64,000 nt of DNA from Fen-1273 sp963837815 (GTDB taxonomy: Bacteria; Bacteroidota; Ignavibacteria; UBA10030; UBA6906), in assembly GCA_963837815.1 (NCBI GenBank), contig CAWIOS010000015.1, forward strand, positions 62,001 through 126,000, given 5' to 3'. A program made the position numbers and the translations under genes. Numbering within the stretch: position 1 is the stretch's first letter; each line of letters starts with the position of its first letter. Shown here one piece after another: positions 43,036 to 51,640 of the stretch. The notes below the pieces were generated by a model, which made no database searches, was not told the origin of the DNA, and saw only the letters and a program-made list of their open reading frames with translations.

Positions 43036-46000
43036 TCAGACTCCTCCAGGTCTGCCTGTGGGTTCGCTGCGTTGGATCTGTTCAAGAAGAAGAAGTGATT
43101 TCGCAATGTTGTCTTCCGCCCCCTGCAACCCGGAGAGCTGGACCCTCAACTTCAGGAGATTACCTTCCTGGCGGAGCGCGGCGGACTTTTTGTGCATCTG
43201 CGATATAAGAGTCATGATGTTCTGAAACGTCTCTCCGTCATAGAATTCCACCTCTGATTCGGAAGGGAATTCGGCCTCGAGCTGGTTTCCTTTCACGCTC
43301 ACTTTCCTGAATCCGATCCTGATGGCCGCGAGCCTGAGCCGAACCATGCCAAAGAGATTTCGGGTTTCCTCCGGGAAACGGCCGAACCGGTCCTGCATTT
43401 CCTCCTGGACTTCAAGAAGCTGCTCTGTGCTTGACAGGGCATAGAGCCTGCGATAAAGCGCAAGCCGTTCTTCTTCGCTGCGAACGTACAATTCAGGTAT
43501 GAATGTGCTGAGATCGGTTTCCACGACCGCCTCGCGCTGCTGGAGCCGGTACCCCGTTTCCTTTTCGAACAACCCCTTGAATTCCTCCTCTTTGAGCTCC
43601 CGGACGGCGTCTTCGAGAATCCTCGTATACGTCTCGAAGCCCATATTTTCAATGAACCCGCTCTGTTCTGCGCCCAGAAGGTTTCCCGCACCCCTGATTT
43701 CGAGGTCGCGCATGGCCAGGTTGAACCCTGATCCGAGCTCGGTGAATTCTTCCACCGCCTGAAGACGCTGGACTGTCGGCCTGGGGAGCGCGGAGACCGG
43801 AGGGGTGATGAGATACGCGTACGCCTGTGCATTGGACCGGCCGACCCGCCCCCGCAGCTGGTAAAGCTCCGCCATGCCAAACCTGTCGGCACGGTTTATG
43901 AAAATCGTGTTGACGTTGGGGATGTCAAGTCCCGATTCTATGATCTTCGTCGCGATAAGGAAATCGCATCGCTTTTCCAGGAAGGCCATCATGACGCCCT
44001 CGAGCTCATGCGCGGGCATCTGTCCGTGGGCGGTACGCATCCGCACTCCGGGAAGAAGGGTCTGGAGCCTTCCGGCGACATCGTCCATTGTCTGGACCCT
44101 GTCGTGGACGAAGTAGACCTGCCCACCCCTCTGGAGTTCTCTCTGGACGGCGTCCCTGATAAGGTCATCGTTCCACTGGAGTATCTCCGTGAGCACGGGA
44201 AGACGGTTTCTCGGAGGCGTTGCGATGACGGAGAGGTCGCGTGCGCCCATGAGTGAAAAATGGAGGGTGCGCGGAATCGGGGTTGCGGTGAGGGACAGCG
44301 TATCCACCTCGGCTTTCATCTGACGGATCTTTTCTTTTGCGGCAACGCCGAAGCGGTGCTCTTCGTCCACGATAAGAAGACCGATGTTCCGGAATGTGAC
44401 GTCGCGGGAGAGGATCCGGTGGGTGCCGATGACGACATCGATTCCCCCCTCCCGCAATGCTGCGATGAGAGAAGCCTGTTCGGATTTCGCCCGGAATCTC
44501 GAAAGCACGTCAAGGCGGACGCCGTAGCGGGCAAGGCGGTCCCGGAATGTATTAAAGTGCTGCATCGCCAGGATTGTTGTGGGCACAAGCACGGCCACCT
44601 GTCTCCCATCGAGAACCGCCTTGAATGCCGCGCGCACGGCGACTTCCGTCTTCCCGAATCCGACGTCGCCGCAGATGAGGCGGTCCATCGGGTGGGGTTG
44701 TTCCATGTCCTTCTTCACGTCGAGTGTCGCCTTCGCCTGGTCGAACGTGTCCTCGTACATGAAGGACGCCTCAAGTTCCTTCTGCCACGGCGAATCGGGG
44801 GAGAATGCGAATCCTGCCGACTGTTTCCTCCGGGCATACAGCGCGATGAGCTCACGCGCGATGTCCTTGACCTTTTTCTTCGCGCGGTTCTTCAGCTTTT
44901 CCCACTCCGCGCTCCCCAGTCGTGAAAGCGCCGGGGTATGCCCTTCACGGGAAGAGTACTTCTGAAGTTTTCCTATGTAGTTGAGATTCACAAAGAGTGC
45001 GTCGTGCGCGTCATACAGGATCTTGACAACCTCCTGTTCAGCACCCCCGACGCTGATCCGCTTCATCCCGTCATATCTCCCGATGCCAAAATCCTGGTGA
45101 ACGACGTAATCCCCCCTGTGAAGTATCTGGAGATCACGTTCCGTCAGACCCCGGAATTTCGCAGTGCGCCTCCGTCCGCGACGCTTCAGCCGGTTGAATA
45201 TCTGGTGCTCGGTATAGACCGCCAGGCGTGCCCCGGGAAGGAAGAACCCACTGTGAAGAGCCTCAAGGGTAAATTCTGTGTTTTCCGTCCCCGGGTGCGG
45301 GGACCCGTCGGCATCTCCGGATGCGGTCACCCCGGGGACGCTGTTGAGCAGTTCCCTAAGCCGCGCAAGTTCTGCATTGGTGTCGGACGTGAGGTACACG
45401 GAGTAATTTTCTCTCTGGAGCGCGGCGAGATCGTTGCGCAGGGCGGTAATGCTGCCGTTGAAGGCGGGCTGATGCCGTCCGCCGAAATCCACAACCGCGG
45501 TTCCTTCTGGGGGAAAAGTCCGGAACGCGATGCGGGGAAACAGTCCCAGGAGTTCGCCGTGGAGCCCGGAGGGCAATCCCTCATCCCCGGCACTCTCTTT
45601 TTCTATCTCGCGCATGATGATCTCCGGTTCGTCAAGGATGATCACCGCGTCGTCGCCCAGGTATTCGATGACGGAAGACATGCGATTGCCCCCGCCCAAT
45701 TCAGGGGACGGTGCGAAGAGGTCTGGGACAATCGACATCGCGGCAAGATCTCTGATCGACCGCTGTGAGACCGGGTCAAACTCCCGTATCGATTCGATCT
45801 CGTCGCCGGAAAATTCGGCGCGAACCGGGTTTTCACCGGCGAACGTGAACACGTCAAGAATCCCTCCCCTCACGGAGAAGTCGCCGTGCGTTTCCACGAA
45901 GTCCTTCTGTTCAAATCCGGACTCCCTCAGCGAACGGACAACCGCCGTGAGATCAGCGCGCATCCCCTTCGTCAGGGTAATCACTTTTGCCGACGCGGCG

Positions 46001-46383
46001 GAGGGCGCGGGGAGCGGGAGCGCCATCCCCCGGGGCGAAGTGACGACAACGGCGGCGGGGGTGTCCACAAGCGACCGGAGGGCCTGCACGTCGGACACGC
46101 TTGCGTCGGCGGGGCGGTGTTGCGCGGTCGAAGATGAAGGGGCAAACAGATGGACGGCGTCCGTCCCCAGGAGAAGGGAAAGGTCGTCGCGCATCCTTTC
46201 CGCAGATGCATCGTCTCCCGTCACAAAGAGGACCTGGCTGTTGCGCCTGTCCCTGATCCCTGCGACGATGAACGCAGCAAGGGACCCGGTTGCTCCGGTC
46301 ACGGTGATCTCACGCGCGCCGGAGAGGTTCAGCGCCCTGAACGCGTCAAAGCTCTCAATGGTCTGTCGAAGTTTTTCTATCAT
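43036..46383 (-). CDS. mfd: Transcription-repair coupling factor
   Basis: Large translocase that removes stalled RNA polymerase and brings UvrA to lesions. About 1115 residues: UvrB-like N-terminal region (about 1-340; GDFSVRGGILDVFTF), CarD-like RNA-polymerase-interacting domain (about 420-490; GDYVVHQDFGIGRYDG), RecG-like motor with Walker A GDVGFGKT (573-580), DEEH, and TRG/domain 7 with FINRADRFGMAELYQLRGRVGRS. The start is ATG 46383 or GTG 46386, adjacent codons. It lies just upstream of the mraZ promoter. Confidence 0.97.
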   Translation of the reverse strand: MIEKLRQTIESFDAFRALNLSGAREITVTGATGSLAAFIVAGIRDRRNSQVLFVTGDDASAERMRDDLSLLLGTDAVHLFAPSSSTAQHRPADASVSDVQALRSLVDTPAAVVVTSPRGMALPLPAPSAASAKVITLTKGMRADLTAVVRSLRESGFEQKDFVETHGDFSVRGGILDVFTFAGENPVRAEFSGDEIESIREFDPVSQRSIRDLAAMSIVPDLFAPSPELGGGNRMSSVIEYLGDDAVIILDEPEIIMREIEKESAGDEGLPSGLHGELLGLFPRIAFRTFPPEGTAVVDFGGRHQPAFNGSITALRNDLAALQRENYSVYLTSDTNAELARLRELLNSVPGVTASGDADGSPHPGTENTEFTLEALHSGFFLPGARLAVYTEHQIFNRLKRRGRRRTAKFRGLTERDLQILHRGDYVVHQDFGIGRYDGMKRISVGGAEQEVVKILYDAHDALFVNLNYIGKLQKYSSREGHTPALSRLGSAEWEKLKNRAKKKVKDIARELIALYARRKQSAGFAFSPDSPWQKELEASFMYEDTFDQAKATLDVKKDMEQPHPMDRLICGDVGFGKTEVAVRAAFKAVLDGRQVAVLVPTTILAMQHFNTFRDRLARYGVRLDVLSRFRAKSEQASLIAALREGGIDVVIGTHRILSRDVTFRNIGLLIVDEEHRFGVAAKEKIRQMKAEVDTLSLTATPIPRTLHFSLMGARDLSVIATPPRNRLPVLTEILQWNDDLIRDAVQRELQRGGQVYFVHDRVQTMDDVAGRLQTLLPGVRMRTAHGQMPAHELEGVMMAFLEKRCDFLIATKIIESGLDIPNVNTIFINRADRFGMAELYQLRGRVGRSNAQAYAYLITPPVSALPRPTVQRLQAVEEFTELGSGFNLAMRDLEIRGAGNLLGAEQSGFIENMGFETYTRILEDAVRELKEEEFKGLFEKETGYRLQQREAVVETDLSTFIPELYVRSEEERLALYRRLYALSSTEQLLEVQEEMQDRFGRFPEETRNLFGMVRLRLAAIRIGFRKVSVKGNQLEAEFPSESEVEFYDGETFQNIMTLISQMHKKSAALRQEGNLLKLRVQLSGLQGAEDNIAKSLLLLEQIQRSEPTGRPGGV

Positions 46384-46477
46384 CACTCACACAAAAAACA
46401 CTCCACCCCTCCGGCGCCGCATGTTCGGCTCCGGAAGGGCTGCCCGCTCCACGTCCGGGACGTTCCCCTTTCCTGCG

Positions 46478-47434
46478 TTACGCCTCTTCCCTCGCTGCCA
46501 CGCGAACTCCCGGTGCACGATCCCCGATCGCCCCCCGTACCGTCCCGCCTGTCTTTTCGATTCTCTCCCTGGCATCCCTGGCGGTGACGCCGATGGCGGC
46601 CATGACGATCGCGGTCTTCACGTGTCCCCCCGATTGCTCGAGCATCAGGGATGCGCGTTCATATGAAATTCCTGTCGCGAGCGCGATGATCCGTTTTGCC
46701 CGTTCGACCAGCTTGCGATTCGTCAACTGGAGGTCCACCATCATGTTCTCGTATACCTTCCCGAGCCGTACCATTGCGGCAGTGGTAAGCATGTTCAGGA
46801 CGAGTTTCTGTGCGGTTCCCGATTTCATCCGTGTCGAACCCATGAGGACCTCGGGACCCACCTCGGGACAGATCGCGACGTCGACTTCGATGTCGAATTC
46901 CGATCGGGGGTTTGTCGTGATGTAAATCGTCTTCGCACCGATCTCCCGGGCGCGCGTCACGGCGGAAACCACATACGGGGTCCTCCTGCTCGCCGCGATC
47001 CCGCAGACGACATCCCGCGCGGTCACGCGTTGCTCATCGACGTCGTGCCTGGCCTGTTCCGTATCGTCTTCCGCGCCTTCTTTGGAATGGAACATCGCCT
47101 CGGCACCGCCGGCGATGATGCCGCGCACGACCGCGGGGTCCGTGCCGAATGTCGGAGGACACTCTGCTGCGTCAACAGCGCCAAGCCGCCCGCTCGTGCC
47201 GGCACCAAAGTAGAGAAGCCGGCCGCCATTTCTCAAAGCATGGACGATGAGCTCGACGGCCTCGGCGATGTACGGTATCTCCCGCTCCACGGCAAGAGGG
47301 ACAAGCTTGTCCTGCGTGTTGATGAGGCGGAGCGCCGCTTCCGTCGGGAGCCAGTCGAGGTCCATCGAGTCGGGATTCCGCTGCTCCGTGAGCAGCATGG
47401 CCAGCGCGTCGTGCAGTTCCTTGTTCTTCGTCAT
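46478..47434 (-). CDS. murQ: N-acetylmuramic acid 6-phosphate etherase
   Basis: SIS-domain enzyme that splits the lactyl ether of MurNAc-6-phosphate, giving GlcNAc-6-phosphate and D-lactate, for wall recycling. From the ATG at 47434 it has 318 residues with TEQRNPDSMDLD, the sugar-phosphate loop FGAGTSGRLGAVDAAECPPTF, TRMKSGTAQKLVLNM and a C-terminal UBA-like segment (ERASLMLEQSGGHVKTAIVMA). There is no ribosome site at this ATG; earlier in-frame codons lie inside rsmG. Partner genes (murP, anmK, nagZ) are not present. Confidence 0.95.
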   Translation of the reverse strand: MTKNKELHDALAMLLTEQRNPDSMDLDWLPTEAALRLINTQDKLVPLAVEREIPYIAEAVELIVHALRNGGRLLYFGAGTSGRLGAVDAAECPPTFGTDPAVVRGIIAGGAEAMFHSKEGAEDDTEQARHDVDEQRVTARDVVCGIAASRRTPYVVSAVTRAREIGAKTIYITTNPRSEFDIEVDVAICPEVGPEVLMGSTRMKSGTAQKLVLNMLTTAAMVRLGKVYENMMVDLQLTNRKLVERAKRIIALATGISYERASLMLEQSGGHVKTAIVMAAIGVTARDARERIEKTGGTVRGAIGDRAPGVRVAAREEA

Positions 47435-47456
47435 TTGCAATAACGGATATAGAGAA

Positions 47457-48176
47457 TCAGAGGCATGCGATGACTGCTTTCTTGTCTTCGAGACCGAGCT
47501 CAATGCAGCCTTCGAAGGACATCCTGATGACCTGGACGAGGCGCACGGCCTCCTTCGCCTTCGTTTCAGAAATCTCCCGTTCGAGATCCCCCCCCTTCAG
47601 CGCGATAAGACACGGGACGCTCAGGTCGAACCGTTTTCCCTTTTCGGCGACAGGAGAAACAACCTGCGATCTCTTCAGGTACGGCCGCGACCAGTGAACC
47701 AGGTCCCTGAGAGAGGCCACCGCCCGCGCGATGACAACATCAAACGCAGGATTGACTCCCTCTTTTCTGTAGACGTCTTCGGCTCGTCCGGACCAAACAG
47801 AGACCGTTCCCGGGTGAGTCCTTTCCACGATGTCCTGTACGGCGATAATCTTTTTTCTGATCGAGTCGAGAAGCACCACTTCCAGATCAGGCCTCGCTAT
47901 CGCGATGGGGATCCCGGGAAAACCTCCTCCGGTTCCCAGATCGAGGACCCTGGCCCCGCGGGGAAACTCGGCGAAAAAGAGGAGCGCGATGCTGTGCAGC
48001 ACGTGGCTGAACCAGATGTTCTCCTCATCGCGTCTCGATATCAGGTTGATCTTCGTGTTCCATTCAAGCACCCCCGACACAAATGCGGACATGAGTGTGA
48101 GCTGTGCATCTGAAAGCGGCACGCCATTCAGGAGGCATATCTTCTGGAACGCCACGGAGTGGGCGAAATTGCTCAT
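47457..48176 (-). CDS. rsmG: 16S rRNA (guanine-527-N7)-methyltransferase
   Basis: 239 residues with NLISRRDEENIWFSHVLHSIAL and the SAM loop LDLGTGGGFPGIP. It modifies G527 of 16S rRNA. In many bacteria rsmG is followed by parA and parB; here murQ follows instead, although a parS-like site lies just before it (48195-48210). Confidence 0.96.
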   Translation of the reverse strand: MSNFAHSVAFQKICLLNGVPLSDAQLTLMSAFVSGVLEWNTKINLISRRDEENIWFSHVLHSIALLFFAEFPRGARVLDLGTGGGFPGIPIAIARPDLEVVLLDSIRKKIIAVQDIVERTHPGTVSVWSGRAEDVYRKEGVNPAFDVVIARAVASLRDLVHWSRPYLKRSQVVSPVAEKGKRFDLSVPCLIALKGGDLEREISETKAKEAVRLVQVIRMSFEGCIELGLEDKKAVIACL

Positions 48177-48194
48177 GGACAGGAAGAGTCCCTT

Positions 48195-48210
48195 TGTTCC
48201 ACGTGGAACA
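48195..48210. other. parS-like centromere site 1
   Basis: TGTTCCACGTGGAACA is a perfect 16-base palindrome in the 34-base gap between mnmG and rsmG. It differs from the ParB consensus TGTTTCACGTGAAACA at two symmetrical positions. Confidence 0.8.
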
Positions 48211-50085
48211 TCACCTCAGGAGTGATATCATAAGGACCGAGACATCAGCGGGGGTGACTCCGCTAATGCGTGCAGCCTGTCCGACCGACCGGGGTTTCAC
48301 TCTCTGGAGTTTTTCCCTCCCTTCGTTGCTGAGGGATTTGAGCCTCTGGAATTCAAATCCGATGGGAATCTCCATGCTCTCACTTCGTTCAAATTGCGCG
48401 ACTTGTACCTGCTGTCTCTTCAAATAGCCTTCATACTTAGTTTCGATCTGCACTCTTTCCCTCGCCCGGCCGTCTGTTGCCAGCGCGGCGAGACCAGGCT
48501 CGGATGCCATGCCGGTCGATCGCAGGAGAGGTTGGATTTCGACTTCTGACCTCTTGAGGAGCTGGGCGAGCGTCTCAGACTCTGTGATCGGCTCGCTGTC
48601 GCATGCGCGAAGGTAATCGTTTACTTCTTCCGGCGAAACTCGTATCGATGCGAGGCTCCTCTTTCCTTTCTCAATTCGATCCTCTTTTTCCTGGAGTCGG
48701 CGGATCTGTTCGTCCCCGATGAGTCCGAGAAGGTGGCCTTTTCTCATGAGCCTTGTATCGGCGTTGTCCTGGCGGAGGAGCAGCCTGTATTCAGCGCGCG
48801 ATGTGAAAATGCGGTATGGTTCGTCTGTCCCCTTGTTAATGAGGTCGTCAATCATCACGCCGATGTACGCCTCGTTTCGTTTGAGAACGAACGGCGGCTT
48901 TCCCAGTACTCCTGACGCCGCATTGATTCCGGCGATGAGTCCCTGTGCAGCCGCTTCTTCGTAGCCGCTCGTCCCGTTTATCTGTCCCGCAAAGTAGAGA
49001 CCCCTTACCCGCTTCGTTTCCAGTGTATGTTCAATCTGGTGAGGCGGGATATAGTCATACTCCACGGCATACCCTGGTCTGATCATCGCGCAGTTGCGAA
49101 GGCCCGGGATTGTCCTGAGCGCACGCTCCTGGACGTCCTTAGGAAGGCTCGTGGAGAATCCGTTCATATACACAACATCGGTATCATATCCTTCCCGTTC
49201 GAGGAATATCTGATGCCTGTCCCTCTCCGCAAACCGGTTGATCTTGTCCTCAATAGAGGGGCAATATCTCGGGCCGACCCCCTTGATTCTCCCCGTGAAC
49301 ATCGGAGATCTGTCGAATCCTGTCCGGAGTGTTTCGTGCGTTTCCTCGTTCGTGTACGTGATGTACATCGGAATCTGAACGTTGTCGATACACTCATTCT
49401 GAAATGAGAACGGGGCCGGGTCTGCGTCACCTGCCTGCTCCTCGGTTTCTCCAAAGTCGATAGTCTTCCTGCTCAACCTTGGAGGGGTTCCAGTCTTCAA
49501 TCGGCCCGTTTTGAACCCTGCCTCAATGAGTCGCTCACTCACTCCGGTTGAAGACGGCTCGCCAAATCTTCCCCCCTGTGCGGATACCGTCCCCGTGTGC
49601 ATGACCCCATTCAGAAATGTCCCGCTGCAGAGGATGAGCGACGAGCAACGAATAACGCTACCGTCGGAAAGTACTCCCCCTTTCACCGTGTTCTTCTCGA
49701 TGAGTATGTCCCGAAGTGATCCCTCCACAACCTGGATGCCGCTTTGCTCGAGAATCCTCCGCCGCGCCTCCCGGCTGTACCATTCGCGATCATTCTGCGA
49801 CCGGGGAGACCAGACAGCAGGACCCTTCGACTTGTTGAGGACCCTGAAATGGATTCCTGTGGCGTCCGCGATCTTTCCCATTTCTCCGCCGAGCGCATCT
49901 ATCTCTCGAACGAGGTGCCCCTTTGCGGTCCCCCCGATGGCAGGGTTGCATGACATCCGTCCGATCGCCCGGACGTCCATTGTCAGGAGAACAACGGAAC
50001 ATCCCATCCGTGCGGCAGCCATAGAGGCCTCTACTCCGGCATGACCACCCCCAACAACGATTATCACCCGATCACAGTCCACCAT
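48211..50085 (-). CDS. mnmG: tRNA uridine-34 carboxymethylaminomethyl-modifying enzyme MnmG (GidA)
   Basis: FAD protein that works with MnmE to make cmnm5U34 in tRNA. 624 residues from the ATG at 50085, with VVGGGHAGVEASMAAARMG, MSCNPAIGGTAKGHLVREIDALGG, SNGLSTSLP-type MNGFSTSLP, and DYDYIPP-like VEYDYIPPHQIEHTLET and the C-terminal helical bundle. A TTG three codons upstream (50094) is an alternative start. parS-like sites flank the gene on both sides. Confidence 0.97.
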   Translation of the reverse strand: MVDCDRVIIVVGGGHAGVEASMAAARMGCSVVLLTMDVRAIGRMSCNPAIGGTAKGHLVREIDALGGEMGKIADATGIHFRVLNKSKGPAVWSPRSQNDREWYSREARRRILEQSGIQVVEGSLRDILIEKNTVKGGVLSDGSVIRCSSLILCSGTFLNGVMHTGTVSAQGGRFGEPSSTGVSERLIEAGFKTGRLKTGTPPRLSRKTIDFGETEEQAGDADPAPFSFQNECIDNVQIPMYITYTNEETHETLRTGFDRSPMFTGRIKGVGPRYCPSIEDKINRFAERDRHQIFLEREGYDTDVVYMNGFSTSLPKDVQERALRTIPGLRNCAMIRPGYAVEYDYIPPHQIEHTLETKRVRGLYFAGQINGTSGYEEAAAQGLIAGINAASGVLGKPPFVLKRNEAYIGVMIDDLINKGTDEPYRIFTSRAEYRLLLRQDNADTRLMRKGHLLGLIGDEQIRRLQEKEDRIEKGKRSLASIRVSPEEVNDYLRACDSEPITESETLAQLLKRSEVEIQPLLRSTGMASEPGLAALATDGRARERVQIETKYEGYLKRQQVQVAQFERSESMEIPIGFEFQRLKSLSNEGREKLQRVKPRSVGQAARISGVTPADVSVLMISLLR

Positions 50086-50096
50086 GCCATTCAAGT

Positions 50097-50112
50097 TGTT
50101 TCACGTGGAACA
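50097..50112. other. parS-like centromere site 2
   Basis: TGTTTCACGTGGAACA lies between mnmE and mnmG and matches the ParB consensus TGTTTCACGTGAAACA at 15 of 16 positions. Confidence 0.88.
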
Positions 50113-50115
50113 TCG

Positions 50116-51510
50116 CTATTTCCCGATACAGAACCGGGCAAAGATCGAGTTCAGGACGTCCTCGGTTGTTATCTCACCCGTGATTTCACCGAGCGCTGAC
50201 ACGGCTTCTCTCAGGTCGAACGCGACAAACTCATTTGTCATTCCCGTCCCGAGAGATTCAAGCGCCGTCGACAGGTCCTGGGCTCCCTTCCGGAGGGATT
50301 CGGCGTGCCTTTCGCTAATGACGCACACCGTCTCATGCACAGAGAGCTCTGACTCTCCGAGTGTGTTGACAAGCGCCCCCGCCAGCGCATGTATCCCCTT
50401 TCCGGTAAGTGCAGAAAGAGGCACAACTGTGCAGCTCCTTCCCATTTCATTTGAGACAGAGACACCGTCCGGCTCCCCGGGGACCAGGTCGATCTTGTTC
50501 CTGACCAGGATTAGCTTCTGGTTTTCTGTAAGCTGAAGCGATTCCATCAGGTTTCTGCTATGCATATCTTCCTTACCTGCTTCCGCCACGAGGATCACCA
50601 CATCCGCACCCTTTACGGACTTCAGGGTCCTGGCTATCCCTTCCGACTCGATGGGATCGCCGGATTTCCTGAGCCCCGCAGTGTCGGTGATACGAAAGAG
50701 CATTCCCTCCAGCAGGAGATTCTCTTCCAGGTAGTCGCGCGTCGTGCCTGCTATCGGGGTGACGATCGCCCGGCTTTCTTTCAGCAGGGCGTTGAAGAGG
50801 CTTGATTTCCCGGCATTGGGGGGACCGACGATTACAACGGAAACCCCGTCCCTGTAAATCTTCCCGGTTCTGAACGAATCTGCCAGGCGCTCGATCCGCC
50901 CTTTTGTCTCTCTGATGCTCCTGTCGATTTCGGTCGTTCCGACGACGCTGATCCCCTCTTCGCTGAAGTCCAGGTCGATTTCCAATAACGCACATAGACG
51001 TTGCAGCTCCGACCTCAGGTCTTCCACCTTCCCTGCAAGCCGACCATGAAGCTGCGCAAGCGACGCACGGTGCGCACGCTCGCTCCCCGACGAGATTAAT
51101 GAGGCGACCGCCTCCGCGCGGGAGAGATCCATTTTGCCGTTCAGGTACGCTCTTCGCGTGAACTCACCCGGATCCGCCCGCCGTGCTCCCGCCGAGAGCA
51201 CCGCGTTGAGCACCGCCGCGGTGACAAACAGGCCGCCGTGGCAGCTGATCTCCACCGTGTCTTCCCCGCTGTACGAGCGGGGGGCCCAGAAAACCGCAGC
51301 CAGCCCTTCGTCCACTTCCCTTCCGTCTGCCCCGACGATCAATCCATGCTGAAGCGTGTAGCCGGGGGACGACGACAGCGGCCTTCGCGCGCGGAAGATA
51401 CTGTCTCCTATGCGGATTGCGTCGGGCCCGCTGATCCGGATGACCGCGATTGCGCCTTCGCCCGGCGGCGTTGCCACCGCGGCAATCGTATCTGTGCGAG
51501 AGATCGTCAT
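50116..51510 (-). CDS. mnmE: tRNA modification GTPase MnmE (TrmE)
   Basis: 464 residues: N-terminal folate-binding domain (DTIAAVATPPGEGAIAVIRISG), helical domain, G domain with GPPNAGKSSLF, DTAG and NKID, and the C-terminal CIGK with catalytic C461 at the very end. It partners MnmG in tRNA wobble modification. GGGG lies near the ATG. yidC ends 130 bases upstream. Confidence 0.97.
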   Translation of the reverse strand: MTISRTDTIAAVATPPGEGAIAVIRISGPDAIRIGDSIFRARRPLSSSPGYTLQHGLIVGADGREVDEGLAAVFWAPRSYSGEDTVEISCHGGLFVTAAVLNAVLSAGARRADPGEFTRRAYLNGKMDLSRAEAVASLISSGSERAHRASLAQLHGRLAGKVEDLRSELQRLCALLEIDLDFSEEGISVVGTTEIDRSIRETKGRIERLADSFRTGKIYRDGVSVVIVGPPNAGKSSLFNALLKESRAIVTPIAGTTRDYLEENLLLEGMLFRITDTAGLRKSGDPIESEGIARTLKSVKGADVVILVAEAGKEDMHSRNLMESLQLTENQKLILVRNKIDLVPGEPDGVSVSNEMGRSCTVVPLSALTGKGIHALAGALVNTLGESELSVHETVCVISERHAESLRKGAQDLSTALESLGTGMTNEFVAFDLREAVSALGEITGEITTEDVLNSIFARFCIGK

Positions 51511-51586
51511 TGCACCCCGCTGAGGGCTTGTAAACTACAATTTTCCGCGTAGACATTCAACGAAGCGCACTTGCCCCATGAACGAC

Positions 51587-51617
51587 GGCGCCCCTCGGCA
51601 TATTACCGCGGGGCGCC
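51587..51617 (-). terminator. Strong hairpin between yidC and mnmE (terminator-like, no U tract)
   Basis: GGCGCCCC (51587-51594) pairs with GGGGCGCC (51610-51617), with a further 3-bp inner stem (51596-51598 with 51606-51608). It sits just after the yidC stop. No T-run follows on the minus strand, so it may end transcription partially or stabilise the yidC message. Confidence 0.4.
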
Positions 51618-51640
51618 AGGAAGAGCCTTCCAAGGAGGTT

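Noticed and set aside
46409..46435. Hairpin TCCGGCGCCG...CGGCTCCGGA between murQ and mfd as a terminator
   Set aside because: One internal mismatch, and the only T-run is about 17 bases beyond the stem, too far for an intrinsic terminator.
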